A DNA stretch of 14,967 nt from Nitrososphaerota archaeon (GTDB lineage: Archaea; Thermoproteota; Nitrososphaeria; Nitrososphaerales; CADDZS01), in NCBI GenBank assembly GCA_027886785.1, contig JAPCJV010000009.1, forward strand, positions 1-14,967, given 5' to 3'. Positions within the stretch are counted from its first letter, which is position 1. The number at the start of each line of letters is the position of its first letter. The notes beneath the pieces are model-generated. The model searched no databases. It worked only from the letters and a program-made list of their open reading frames with translations, and was not told the origin of the DNA. This document shows positions 6,277 to 13,567 of the stretch, piece by piece. The translations under genes were made by a program, and so were the position numbers.

Positions 6277-7077
6277 TCAAATGATCGCCCCAGAAAGCGC
6301 AGCTCCGCAGTTGCAAGTTCTTTCTTCCGGGAGAGCCGCGAGGGTTCTTAAGATGAGTTTCTTGGCGTTAGCTACGTTTTTGCCCATGACAGCGGAGACT
6401 TCCTGTGCTGAAACTGGCTTCTCCGCCCAAACGTCGTAATCTGTGACCATACAGATGGAGGAATAGCAAATTTCCGCCTCCCTGGCTAGAATGCATTCTG
6501 GGTATAGAGTCATCCCGACAATGTCGGCCCCCCATTGGCGAAAGAGTTTCGACTCAGACCTTGTTGAGAATCTTGGGCCCTCTATGCACACGTAAGTTCC
6601 TACACTATGATGAGACAGCGATTCCTTTCTAGAAACATTTGCAAGAATTCCATTGATTTGCGGGCAAAAAGGGTCCGCTGAAGAAACATGCGCAACGAGT
6701 GCCCCGTCGTAAAATGTGTCTGGCCTGTTTTTCGTTCTATCAATGAACTGGTCCGGAAATACGAATTCTCCTGGTTTCAATTCTTCCTTCAGACTTCCAA
6801 CGGATGATACTCCGATTATCCGTTTTATCCCGAGATCTTTTAGGGCAAAAATATTTGCTCGGTAATTTATTCTGTGAGGAGGAATCGAGTGATCCGTCCC
6901 GTGTCTCGGTAAGAACGCAACACTTCGGTCGTTGAACTTCCCGACAAAAAGAGAAGGCGATGTCGGACCGTATGGTGTGGAAAGCTTTGCTTCTCTAGTG
7001 TTTTGAAACAGATTCGGATCATAGACCCCGGTTCCACCTATGATAGCTAGCTCAGCACTAGGGGTGCTCCTATTCAA
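6277..7077 (-). CDS. mtnP: S-methyl-5'-thioadenosine phosphorylase
   Basis: A member of the PNP/MTAP family, it splits methylthioadenosine with phosphate to adenine and 5-methylthioribose-1-phosphate. Residues 9-20 give ELAIIGGTGVYD, with the phosphate-loop start. LPRHGTDHSIPPHRINYRAN comes near residues 56-75, and IEGPRFSTRSE, GMTLYPECILARE and VTDYDVW follow. The Asp in TDYD fits 6-aminopurine nucleosides. The C-terminus ends CNCGAALSG. The 266 residues fit archaeal hexameric MTAP. The start is TTG (7077-7075): TAG lies seven codons upstream in frame and no ATG lies before the conserved loop. A TATA-like box is about 50 bases upstream. The gene is followed by apt and is divergent from the DUF424 gene. 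Confidence 0.95.
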   Translation of the reverse strand: MNRSTPSAELAIIGGTGVYDPNLFQNTREAKLSTPYGPTSPSLFVGKFNDRSVAFLPRHGTDHSIPPHRINYRANIFALKDLGIKRIIGVSSVGSLKEELKPGEFVFPDQFIDRTKNRPDTFYDGALVAHVSSADPFCPQINGILANVSRKESLSHHSVGTYVCIEGPRFSTRSESKLFRQWGADIVGMTLYPECILAREAEICYSSICMVTDYDVWAEKPVSAQEVSAVMGKNVANAKKLILRTLAALPEERTCNCGAALSGAII

Positions 7078-7124
7078 AATCGTTTCTGCCAGTTTCTAGA
7101 TTGCTCATTTAGAATTACCGTTTC

Positions 7125-7133
7125 CTTTATATT
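7125..7133 (-). promoter_or_regulatory. TATA-like box of the mtnP-apt pair
   Basis: On the minus strand AATATAAAG lies about 50 bases before the TTG of mtnP, implying a leader of about 25 bases. It lies within the 113-base divergent spacer shared with the DUF424 gene. Confidence 0.45.
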
Positions 7134-7190
7134 GAAAATAGGTCCTTAGTAAATTAATTCACAGAAACTTAGAATTAAGGTAGCGGTGTA

Positions 7191-7511
7191 ATGCAGTCAA
7201 CTTCTGAAAAACAGTACATAGCCCGCACTATAAGAAGAGAAAGGGACATCCTAGTAAACATCTGTGATGAGGAGCTCCTCGGACAGACAATCAGAGGAGA
7301 AAAAGTAGAGATGGAAATCTCGCGCGAGTATTTTGGGGCGGAAAAAGTAAGCGAGCATCAAGCAATTAGCCTAGTGCGAGATGGGAGTATTATCAATTTG
7401 GCGGGCTCTCGGATAGTGGGAAAAGTTGTAGGCGAGAAGCTTGCTTCGGAGAGAGCTGTGAAAAAAATAGGATCTGTAGACTTTCTCTTGATTTACAAGT
7501 TCTCCCGTTAG
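7191..7511 (+). CDS. DUF424 family protein
   Basis: This 106-residue protein fits the archaeal DUF424 family of small cytoplasmic proteins of unknown function. Recognisable parts are the DEELLGQTIRGEKVEMEISREY stretch in the middle, followed by the SEHQAISLVRDG helix. A NLAGSRIVGKVV segment comes next, matching the family's N-L-x-G-x-x-x-V pattern. DUF424 genes often sit among translation and ribosome-assembly genes in archaea, and here RIO1 follows after 86 bases. The ATG start at 7191 has only weak GGT-type ribosome-site similarity upstream. A hairpin plus T-run (7532-7555) downstream suggests it is transcribed separately from RIO1. Confidence 0.88.
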   Translation: MQSTSEKQYIARTIRRERDILVNICDEELLGQTIRGEKVEMEISREYFGAEKVSEHQAISLVRDGSIINLAGSRIVGKVVGEKLASERAVKKIGSVDFLLIYKFSR

Positions 7512-7531
7512 TAAACTAAACTCCCTGTCCG

Positions 7532-7555
7532 ACCAAGCAAGTTTTTTTCCTTGGT
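7532..7555 (+). terminator. hairpin with T-run after the DUF424 gene
   Basis: ACCAAG (7532-7537) is the exact reverse complement of CTTGGT (7550-7555), and seven T lie in the loop (7542-7548). Archaeal polymerase stops at T-runs, so this likely separates the DUF424 transcript from RIO1. Confidence 0.45.
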
Positions 7556-7597
7556 TGTTCACTATAGCTAACAAGACATGCGGATGAAGCTCCTCTA

Positions 7598-8452
7598 ATG
7601 AAATACGTGAGAGAAAGGGATGAGCAGGGAGAACCAGACCTCCAAAAGTTTCACAAGGCAGCGGAGCGAGTAGACAAAAGGGACAGGGTCATCCTCAAGA
7701 ACGAAGAGGAGCGATCCGTATTCGAAGAGGTCTTCGATCGGAAGACCTTGATGATCCTGTACGATTTGTCCAACAGCGGCACCTTTGCGTACCTGAACGG
7801 GGTAATCAGCTCCGGAAAGGAGGCACGCGTTTACTGGGGAGTCAAAAAAGATAATACGGATGTAGCCGTTAAGATCTATCTAGTCTCGTCCTCAGATTAC
7901 AAGAAACGCCTGCAGTACGTGGAGGGAGATCCTCGTTTCACAAAGATTCGGAAAGATAGCCGAGGCATCGCTGAGGTCTGGGCGAGAAAGGAGTTCATAA
8001 ATTTGAAACAAGCCTTCAATGCGGGCGCCCCGGTTCCTCAACCCTTTGATTTTAAGGGAAATGTAGTGATCATGCAGTTCATTGGGACGGAAGGAATCCC
8101 AGCTCCTCGCCTAATCGATGCGAAAGCTACAAAGAAAGACTACACTACAATAGTGAATGCGATGGAGCTTATTTATCAGAAAGCAGAGCTGGTTCATTCT
8201 GATCTTTCTGAATATAATGTCATGAAACTGGACAACAAGGTTATTCTTTTTGACTTTGGCTCTGCCGTGTCCTCCAGACATCCCTCTGCGGAGGAATTTT
8301 TGAAAAGGGACATCACTAATGTAAATCGATTTTTCCAGAAAAGAGGAGTCTCTGTTACAGATGAGGCAAAACTGTTGAAGAGAATCTCGGGTGATTCTTT
8401 CGAAAAGGATGATGAGCCCGCGAAAAGGGAGGAGATCGGTCTTGAGTTCTGA
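7598..8452 (+). CDS. rio1: RIO1-family atypical serine kinase
   Basis: RIO1 kinases act in late small-subunit ribosome maturation. The 284 residues hold the RIO fold: an N-terminal helical region, SSGKEARVYWG (71-81, the RIO nucleotide loop S-x-G-K-E-A), VAVKIY with Lys92, the catalytic loop VHSDLSEYNV (199-208) with Asp202, and FDFGSAV (218-224) with metal-binding Asp219. The S-D-L-S-E-Y-N loop is typical of RIO1, not RIO2, and there is no N-terminal winged helix. The ATG at 7598 has no good ribosome site, but a TATAGC element about 30 bases upstream suggests a near-leaderless transcript. The KH gene downstream overlaps its end by 11 bases. Confidence 0.96.
   Translation: MKYVRERDEQGEPDLQKFHKAAERVDKRDRVILKNEEERSVFEEVFDRKTLMILYDLSNSGTFAYLNGVISSGKEARVYWGVKKDNTDVAVKIYLVSSSDYKKRLQYVEGDPRFTKIRKDSRGIAEVWARKEFINLKQAFNAGAPVPQPFDFKGNVVIMQFIGTEGIPAPRLIDAKATKKDYTTIVNAMELIYQKAELVHSDLSEYNVMKLDNKVILFDFGSAVSSRHPSAEEFLKRDITNVNRFFQKRGVSVTDEAKLLKRISGDSFEKDDEPAKREEIGLEF
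8427..8434 (+). promoter_or_regulatory. ribosome binding site deciding the KH-protein TTG start
   Basis: GGGAGGAG lies inside the end of rio1, seven bases before TTG 8442. It is the strongest Shine-Dalgarno motif I see in the window, and it selects this TTG over the in-frame ATGs at 8391, 8409 and 8412. Confidence 0.7.
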
Positions 8453-9023
8453 GCAGGTAATTCGGGTTCCGCTGGAAAGGGTTGGAGCTCTCGTGGGTAA
8501 AGATGGTCTAGTCAAGAGTGAGATCGAAAGAAAGTGTGGAGTAAGCCTTGAAATCGACGGGAAAACGGGAGAAACTCGAATCAGTTTTCAGCCTGAAGCT
8601 CTTATTGTAGCCAATCCCTTCAAAGCCTTTGACATCGTTTCGGCGATTGCTAGGGGATTTTCGCCGCAGCGGGCGTTTTCGCTTTTGCAGGAGGAAAAAG
8701 TCTTGAGTCTCATAGATCTGCGAGATTATGCCGGGAAATCGGAAAATGCTATGATCCGGATCCGGAGCAGATTGATCGGAACTGAAGGCAAAGCGAGGAA
8801 GATTATCGAAGAGCTCTCCGGTTCCGAAATTTCGATCTATGGACACACTGTGGCAATCATAGGCGAACCTGAGGAATCAAAAATCGCCAAGGAAGCCATT
8901 GACAAACTAGCAAAGGGAGGGACTCATAAGTCCACGTACGAAATGTTACAAAAGTACAGAACCAAACAAAAATTGGATAGAATGCAGCTTTGGGAGTCGC
9001 AAAAACCCCCGGATGAAAATTGA
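8442..9023 (+). CDS. two-KH-domain ribosome assembly protein (Pno1/Dim2-like)
   Basis: This is an RNA-binding protein with two KH domains, related to eukaryotic Pno1/Dim2, which binds the 3' region of small-subunit rRNA during maturation. From TTG 8442 it has 193 residues. The first KH has the GKDG loop (19-22) in RVGALVGKDG; the second has GTEG (113-116) in SRLIGTEGKARKIIEEL, followed by ISIYGHTVAIIG. A basic C-terminal tail follows. The start was chosen for its strong ribosome site. The 11-base overlap with rio1 implies translational coupling, consistent with both acting on the same pre-40S-like particle. The pairing rio1-KH is well known in archaea. Confidence 0.93.
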   Translation: MSSEQVIRVPLERVGALVGKDGLVKSEIERKCGVSLEIDGKTGETRISFQPEALIVANPFKAFDIVSAIARGFSPQRAFSLLQEEKVLSLIDLRDYAGKSENAMIRIRSRLIGTEGKARKIIEELSGSEISIYGHTVAIIGEPEESKIAKEAIDKLAKGGTHKSTYEMLQKYRTKQKLDRMQLWESQKPPDEN

Positions 9024-9146
9024 AAAGAAATTTCGATCTCGAAATAGCGGGAACATTTTTATCTTCGGCCAAGAAAGCTTGCGCGTCTACCTTATTGCGT
9101 TTCTCAACGGGGGAATTGTTGCGTCCAGCTTGGAGTATCGCCTAAA

Positions 9147-10820
9147 TTGGTCGCTGGTTCTCAACAAAAAGTAACTTACTCTGAGATTTCACCGAGTGAG
9201 TTTTTCTATAGAAATCGTGACCTGGCTGGATTCAGCAACCCCTCCAGAGCGCTCTACACGTCAGTCCGGGAGCTTGTCGAAAACAGTCTGGATGCCTGCG
9301 AGCAATTCCAGATTTTACCCGAGATTTCTGTCAAAATAGAGCTCTCCCCCGATGGAACAAAAGCTGGAGAACAAATAGCGTATACCCTGACGGTTAAGGA
9401 CAACGGTCCCGGAATTGAAGCTAAGCATCTCCCCAATGCCTTCGGCCGAGTATTTTATGGTTCAAAATACAAGCTAAAGCAGTCCCGCGGCATGTTTGGA
9501 ATGGGAGGTACCATGGCCATTCTCTATGCACAGATCACCACGAACAAGCCGGTAACCATTTCCTCTTCATTCGATGGCAAAACAGACCACGTTATGGACA
9601 TGCTCATCGACATTCAGGAAAACAAGCCAGTCATATTGAAACACGATTCCAGACCCACTACGGAAACCGGGACCTCGGTGCAACTGACCATGATGGGCGA
9701 CTACTTTAGAGCGGGACAAAAAATCCAGGATTATTTCAAACAGACCGCTCTGGTCACTCCTTATGCAAACATTACTTTGATCGACCCGGATTCGAAAACC
9801 ACCACGTACCTGAGGGGTACGACGACGGTGCCCCCTCCCCCGGTCGAGACTCTGCCTCACCCCTACGGGATAGATGTGGAGGCCCTGAGACGTTTAGTGA
9901 AGCAGGCTCAAGACCCGAATCTCATAAAATTCATGACCAATAACTTTCATCGGGTCGGGGAACGCACTGCGGAAAAATTTCTCAAGTTCGCTGGCTTTGA
10001 GAAGGACGCTAAACCCAAGTCTCTGGGAAACGTCGAAGCAGTCCAGTTCGTAAACGCGCTTCACCAATTCGACGAATTTCTTTCTCCCGATGCTTCCTGC
10101 CTTTCTCCGCTGGGAGAGGAAATCATGCAAGCGGGAATTATGAAAGAACTATCGCCCGAGTTTGTCGCCATGTGCGTCAGACCTCCATCGGCTTACTTGG
10201 GCTTTCCCTTCATAGTAGAAGTGGGTGCCGCATATGGTGGAAAATCGATCTCGCCGGGAATCAGAGTGCTTAGGTTTGCAAATCGAATTCCGCTTCTGTA
10301 CGATGAAGCAAATGATGTTGCATACCGTATTATCAAGGATGAAATCGACATGAAGAGATATAAGATCTCGCAAGACGCACCTTTGGCAATTATTACTCAC
10401 GTTTGTTCCACTAAAATTCCATACAAGACGGTCGGCAAAGAGTATCTCGCAGATCCGCCCGAGTTAGAGAGGGAGCTAAAAAATGGAGTACGCGAAGTGA
10501 TGCGAAAACTTGCAGCGTATGTGTCTCGAAAAGGATCGATGGAGTTTCAAAAGAAGAGAATGAACATTTATGGCAGATATCTTCCGCTAATTGCGAAATT
10601 TTCGACGGAGCTATCGGGTAGAAGAAAAGCTCCCAGTTACCGGAAGCTCTTGGGAAATGAGGTGGCAATTGAGCCCGGATCGGAATCAGATCAGGCGATC
10701 AGCGAAGAAACTGCGAAGGAAGTAGCCGAAACGGTTGCAAAGGATGAGTCCCGTTCGAAGAAAAAGGTGAATGGAGAGAATGCCCAGCAAAGCCTCGAAG
10801 AATTTGGCGGCAGCCCGTAG
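9147..10820 (+). CDS. top6B: DNA topoisomerase VI subunit B
   Basis: This is the ATPase subunit of the type IIB topoisomerase that relaxes and decatenates DNA. The GHKL fold shows the N-box ELVENSLDAC (42-51), KDNGPGI (84-90) and GMFGMGG (115-121); a helix-two-turn-helix and transducer domain follow. The last 60 or so residues are charged and low in complexity. The 557 residues are typical. The start is TTG 9147: no ATG, GTG or TTG lies in frame back to about 9063, and homologues begin shortly before the ISPSEFFYRNRD segment, as here. A T-rich element at 9055-9062 may be the promoter. The end overlaps top6A by about 50 bases. Confidence 0.97.
   Translation: MVAGSQQKVTYSEISPSEFFYRNRDLAGFSNPSRALYTSVRELVENSLDACEQFQILPEISVKIELSPDGTKAGEQIAYTLTVKDNGPGIEAKHLPNAFGRVFYGSKYKLKQSRGMFGMGGTMAILYAQITTNKPVTISSSFDGKTDHVMDMLIDIQENKPVILKHDSRPTTETGTSVQLTMMGDYFRAGQKIQDYFKQTALVTPYANITLIDPDSKTTTYLRGTTTVPPPPVETLPHPYGIDVEALRRLVKQAQDPNLIKFMTNNFHRVGERTAEKFLKFAGFEKDAKPKSLGNVEAVQFVNALHQFDEFLSPDASCLSPLGEEIMQAGIMKELSPEFVAMCVRPPSAYLGFPFIVEVGAAYGGKSISPGIRVLRFANRIPLLYDEANDVAYRIIKDEIDMKRYKISQDAPLAIITHVCSTKIPYKTVGKEYLADPPELERELKNGVREVMRKLAAYVSRKGSMEFQKKRMNIYGRYLPLIAKFSTELSGRRKAPSYRKLLGNEVAIEPGSESDQAISEETAKEVAETVAKDESRSKKKVNGENAQQSLEEFGGSP
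10766..10770 (+). promoter_or_regulatory. ribosome binding site of top6A inside top6B
   Basis: GGTGA touches the first ATG (10771) directly but sits nine bases before the second in-frame ATG (10780). Spacing therefore favours the second ATG as the real top6A start. Confidence 0.45.
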
Positions 10821-11877
10821 AGAACAGCTGCTTAACGAGCTGAAGCAGCTTGGAAATAAGACGTACGAGGATCTGGATCTTCCGAAATTTCCAGAGTTTT
10901 CCTTTCCCAGCAGATCCGTTAGCAACATCGTCTATGACCCTAAACTGAAACAGTATATTCTGGACAAGGTCAATGTCAAGAGATCTGCGGGTAACATAAA
11001 GCACATTCGCCCTTTTACTCAAATGCTCTGGCTTGCCTATTTTGCAGACAGACTCGTAAGGCAGGGGAAGACGAGTACTCTCCGAGATGCGTACTATTCT
11101 TCCCAGGCGGACGCGATGGAGTTTGTAGATCAAGCGGAATCGGACGAAATCATTACTGATTTGGAGACGGTGCTGTCCAGGGCAAGAGAAGAATTCAAGA
11201 TTTACCCTGAAGAGAGAAGCGCCATATTCGGAGACCTTACGATCGAGTACACCGTCCCGAGATTTGAGGGCAGACGCCTAAATCTTTCTTCCCATCCTGA
11301 CGGATATCTGATAGGTCCTTCTCTAAGCACAGCTGAGTTTGTTGACACCTCCGCAGAAATGGTCATCGCTGTCGAGAAGGGAGGAATATTCACCCGCTTT
11401 GTGGAGGAGCAGGTCGAGAAAAAATACAAGGCCATTCTCATCGATACGTCCGGTCAGGCGCCTAGATCTACAAGGTATATGCTCAAGCGACTAAACAAGG
11501 AGTTGAACTTACCCGTTTATGTGATGACGGACGGCGATGTGTATGGAGAGCATATCGCGATGGTGATCATCTCTGGATCTGCGAATGCCGCGCATCTTCG
11601 CGATTTGACGGTACCCACCGCGAAGTGGATTGGCGTCTGGGCCTCAGACATTGTTCGATACAAGCTCCCCACAGATCCGATGACTGAAACGGATGTCAAA
11701 CGAGCTCAGGAGCTGAAGAAAGATCCGAGATATCATGGTGGAGTGTGGCAGAGAGAACTGGATATTTTCTTGAAGATCAAACGGAAGAGCGAGCTTGAAG
11801 CTTTCTCAAAGTTCGGTCTGACTTTCATCGTAGATCGGTACTTGAAAGAGAAAATGGAAGAAGCGAGATCCTTGTGA
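10771..11877 (+). CDS. top6A: DNA topoisomerase VI subunit A (Spo11-like)
   Basis: This is the DNA-cleaving subunit of Topo VI and the archaeal relative of Spo11. The CAP-like domain carries TLRDAYYSSQ (103-112), whose Tyr pair holds the catalytic tyrosine. The Toprim domain shows VIAVEKGG with Glu202 and VMTDGDVYG with Asp254 and Asp256, the metal ligands. The 368 residues match the family. The gene begins inside top6B in another frame, with about 41-50 bases of overlap, so the two subunits are probably made in equal amounts by coupled translation. The second ATG (10780) is better spaced from GGTGA (10766-10770) and may be the true start, shortening the protein by three residues. Confidence 0.97.
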   Translation: MERMPSKASKNLAAARREQLLNELKQLGNKTYEDLDLPKFPEFSFPSRSVSNIVYDPKLKQYILDKVNVKRSAGNIKHIRPFTQMLWLAYFADRLVRQGKTSTLRDAYYSSQADAMEFVDQAESDEIITDLETVLSRAREEFKIYPEERSAIFGDLTIEYTVPRFEGRRLNLSSHPDGYLIGPSLSTAEFVDTSAEMVIAVEKGGIFTRFVEEQVEKKYKAILIDTSGQAPRSTRYMLKRLNKELNLPVYVMTDGDVYGEHIAMVIISGSANAAHLRDLTVPTAKWIGVWASDIVRYKLPTDPMTETDVKRAQELKKDPRYHGGVWQRELDIFLKIKRKSELEAFSKFGLTFIVDRYLKEKMEEARSL

Positions 11878-11949
11878 TCTCCAGTCTCTCTTAATCAAGT
11901 AAAAGTTATTATCCCAATTCCAATAGTTTAGCAAATTGCCGGCCAAACA

Positions 11950-11954
11950 GAGGA
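11950..11954 (+). promoter_or_regulatory. ribosome binding site of the two-helix membrane protein gene
   Basis: GAGGA lies six bases before ATG 11961 and favours it over the out-of-frame ATG at 11956. Confidence 0.5.
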
Positions 11955-11960
11955 TATGCG

Positions 11961-12164
11961 ATGTCCAAGTCCCTGAGTAATTCTCAGCAAAGAATTAGCG
12001 CACTCATTAGAGTGATCGCTCTTATCTGCATTCTTTTGGGCGGAGTGTTTGCGTATTACATTTCCCAGACATCCTTGATTCCTCAGCTCATTCCCATTTT
12101 TTACTTCATGGCAGGACTGATGATTTTTGTGGGTGCAGTTGTAATGATCGCACGTTTTGAATGA
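11961..12164 (+). CDS. small two-helix membrane protein
   Basis: I do not recognise this 67-residue protein. Residues 1-15 are polar, then two hydrophobic helices (about 16-36 and 40-64) are joined by a short loop around SLIPQ; it ends in ARFE. With a positively charged N-terminus it should lie in the cytoplasmic membrane with both ends inside. The ATG is well supported by GAGGA (11950-11954), six bases upstream, and an AT-rich element lies at about 11903-11915. It stands 77 bases before the S26e gene, which has its own TATA box. Confidence 0.75.
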   Translation: MSKSLSNSQQRISALIRVIALICILLGGVFAYYISQTSLIPQLIPIFYFMAGLMIFVGAVVMIARFE

Positions 12165-12206
12165 TCCAGGTACTCGGTTGCTCTAGATCGGTTTCGAACT
12201 CCAAAG

Positions 12207-12213
12207 TTTAAAG
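12207..12213 (+). promoter_or_regulatory. TATA box of the S26e gene
   Basis: TTTAAAG is centred about 32 bases before the ATG at 12242, giving a leader of only a few bases. Confidence 0.5.
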
Positions 12214-12241
12214 CCTAGCAAGTGCAACTGGGCCTAAAGCC

Positions 12242-12520
12242 ATGACAAAAAAGCGAAAGAGTAGGGGTCGCTCAAAGGGTGGAAAGGGCGCCTCTGGCAC
12301 AGTTCAATGCAGCAATTGCGGTAGACAAACGCCGATCGACAAGGCAAAGAAGATGACTTCGCGGGTAAGTTTGGTGGAACCGACCCTTGCAAGAGAGTTG
12401 AGAGCTGCTGGCGCCTACATAGCATCTCCGACTACCATCAAGTACTATTGCGTTTCATGCGCAGTACATTACGGTCTGGTAAAAGTTAGAGCCAAAGACG
12501 AGCGGCGCCAAGCATATTAG
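12242..12520 (+). CDS. rps26e: small ribosomal subunit protein eS26
   Basis: eS26 binds near the 3' end of small-subunit rRNA at the mRNA exit. The 92 residues begin with the Lys/Arg/Gly-rich MTKKRKSRGRSKGGKG tail. The zinc site is formed by C-x2-C at 23 and 26 (VQCSNCGR) and C-x2-C at 70 and 73 (YYCVSCAVHYG), followed by the basic VRAKDERR end. The family is known from Eukarya, TACK and Asgard archaea, so it is the best taxonomic marker in this window. The ATG start is supported by the family N-terminus and by the TATA-like box just upstream. Confidence 0.96.
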   Translation: MTKKRKSRGRSKGGKGASGTVQCSNCGRQTPIDKAKKMTSRVSLVEPTLARELRAAGAYIASPTTIKYYCVSCAVHYGLVKVRAKDERRQAY

Positions 12521-12553
12521 CTGACTAAAGCCTCCGTTGGCCTGGGTCTTCGA

Positions 12554-12811
12554 TTGGCTGGGAACCTTCCTAAAGTTCTCATAACTACTGTCACTCTGGG
12601 GCTAGTCAGCATCTTTCTTTTTGGCGTTTGGGGAATTTTCAGTTCCTTTGAAATTGGAACTCAGTATTGTGTTTCTTCTCTCGTTATGTGCAGCTTCAGC
12701 GGCTGGGCGTTGGGAGCAGAGATTGCGGGAATCGCCTCTATTGGAATCGTTCTTACTATAGCTTCAGGCATGAAGTGGTTCGGAATGTTCCATCTGACGA
12801 AAGAACTTTAG
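12554..12811 (+). CDS. hypothetical small membrane protein
   Basis: I do not recognise this 85-residue protein. It has two hydrophobic segments, about residues 8-30 and 52-74, separated by a loop that holds two Cys (YCVSSLVMCSF) which could form a disulfide outside the cell. The start is TTG 12554, 33 bases after the S26e stop; no ATG lies near and no clear ribosome site is seen, so the true start is uncertain. Short spacing suggests read-through transcription with the S26e gene. It converges with the CDP-alcohol phosphatidyltransferase gene. Confidence 0.6.
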   Translation: MAGNLPKVLITTVTLGLVSIFLFGVWGIFSSFEIGTQYCVSSLVMCSFSGWALGAEIAGIASIGIVLTIASGMKWFGMFHLTKEL

Positions 12812-12865
12812 AATTAACAAACTCTCCGCCTAATTGGCGAACACACCCTCTGAACTCGTCTCTTT

Positions 12866-13474
12866 CTACGAGAGCTTGACTCTTCTAGTAATCCCGTAAT
12901 ATCTCTGCAGAAAGGTGACAAAGGCAAGGATCAGAACGATGTCGATCCCCAGCCATACAAACCCGATCAAAGAAAAAATGACAAGCACGATGAGGCGTTC
13001 AGCCCGTTCTCCTATTCCAATCCCAGAAACTGTAACCCCGAGTGATTCTCCTTTTGCTCTTTCATAACTCACCAATAAAGAAAAACTGAGCGCTAGTAGA
13101 ACTAAGACCGGAGAGTCATATCCACCATAGATAATGCCTGCGTAGATCGCAATTTCCGCGAGGCGATCGAGGATCGAATCGTTGAAAGATCCTATCTTCG
13201 ATATTTTGTTTGTGGCCCGGGCGACTGCTCCGTCGAGAACGTCGAAGACCCCAGAAATCAGAATGGATATCCCCGCCAAATACGGTTGACCGGGTCTCAA
13301 CGCGTACAACACTCCTGCTACTACTGCGAATGCAAAACCAACAACGGTCCAAAAATTTGGGGATAAGCCGGTTCCACCGAGAGTTCTTCCTATGGAATTT
13401 ACCACTGGCTCAACTTGGCTGCGAATCCGGTTTAGCACCAAATGAATCGCAGCTCCATTTTCAGATCCCGTCAT
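12866..13474 (-). CDS. CDP-alcohol phosphatidyltransferase, likely archaetidylinositol phosphate synthase
   Basis: This integral membrane enzyme joins a CDP-archaeol lipid to a polar head-group alcohol. The family signature D-G-x2-A-R-x8-G-x3-D-x3-D is complete: Asp81, Gly82, Ala85, Arg86, Gly95, Asp99, Asp103. About six hydrophobic segments follow the amphipathic N-terminus. SYERAKGESLG and IGERAERLIVL resemble archaeal archaetidylinositol phosphate synthases more than PgsA or CdsA-type relatives; that subfamily call is from memory of the family and is moderate. The ATG (13474) sits about 22 bases after the centre of a strong TATA box, so the transcript would be leaderless. A GTG at 13438 is a possible alternative that would better match the short N-terminus of relatives. 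Confidence 0.88.
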   Translation of the reverse strand: MTGSENGAAIHLVLNRIRSQVEPVVNSIGRTLGGTGLSPNFWTVVGFAFAVVAGVLYALRPGQPYLAGISILISGVFDVLDGAVARATNKISKIGSFNDSILDRLAEIAIYAGIIYGGYDSPVLVLLALSFSLLVSYERAKGESLGVTVSGIGIGERAERLIVLVIFSLIGFVWLGIDIVLILAFVTFLQRYYGITRRVKLS

Positions 13475-13490
13475 CGTTCGTAATTGCTAT

Positions 13491-13500
13491 ACTTTTATAG
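13491..13500 (-). promoter_or_regulatory. TATA box of the CDP-alcohol phosphatidyltransferase gene
   Basis: On the minus strand CTATAAAAGT is the best TATA match in the window. It is so close to the annotated ATG (13474) that transcription should start at or just inside that codon. Confidence 0.6.
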
Positions 13501-13555
13501 AGTGTGCGACTTGTGTTGAGTTTGCTGAACAAATTAGGTCGAACTACAAAAGACT

Positions 13556-13560
13556 GGTGA
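13556..13560 (+). promoter_or_regulatory. ribosome binding site of the small Cys/His protein gene
   Basis: GGTGA lies seven bases before TTG 13568. It supports this TTG; no ATG occurs at the start of the conserved protein. Confidence 0.5.
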
Positions 13561-13567
13561 GAGGTTT

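Noticed and set aside
8391..8441. An N-terminal extension of the KH protein starting at ATG 8391
   Set aside because: The strong ribosome site GGGAGGAG at 8427-8434 serves TTG 8442, and the extension is a basic, low-quality stretch overlapping rio1.
9254..11133. Minus-strand open frames up to 144 codons opposite top6B and top6A
   Set aside because: They are antisense to two clearly functional subunits and their translations look like reverse complements of coding sequence, not proteins.
12188..12203. A T-loop-like GGTTTCGAACTCC before the S26e gene
   Set aside because: No acceptor, D or anticodon arm can be built around it; it is simply the upstream region of the S26e promoter.
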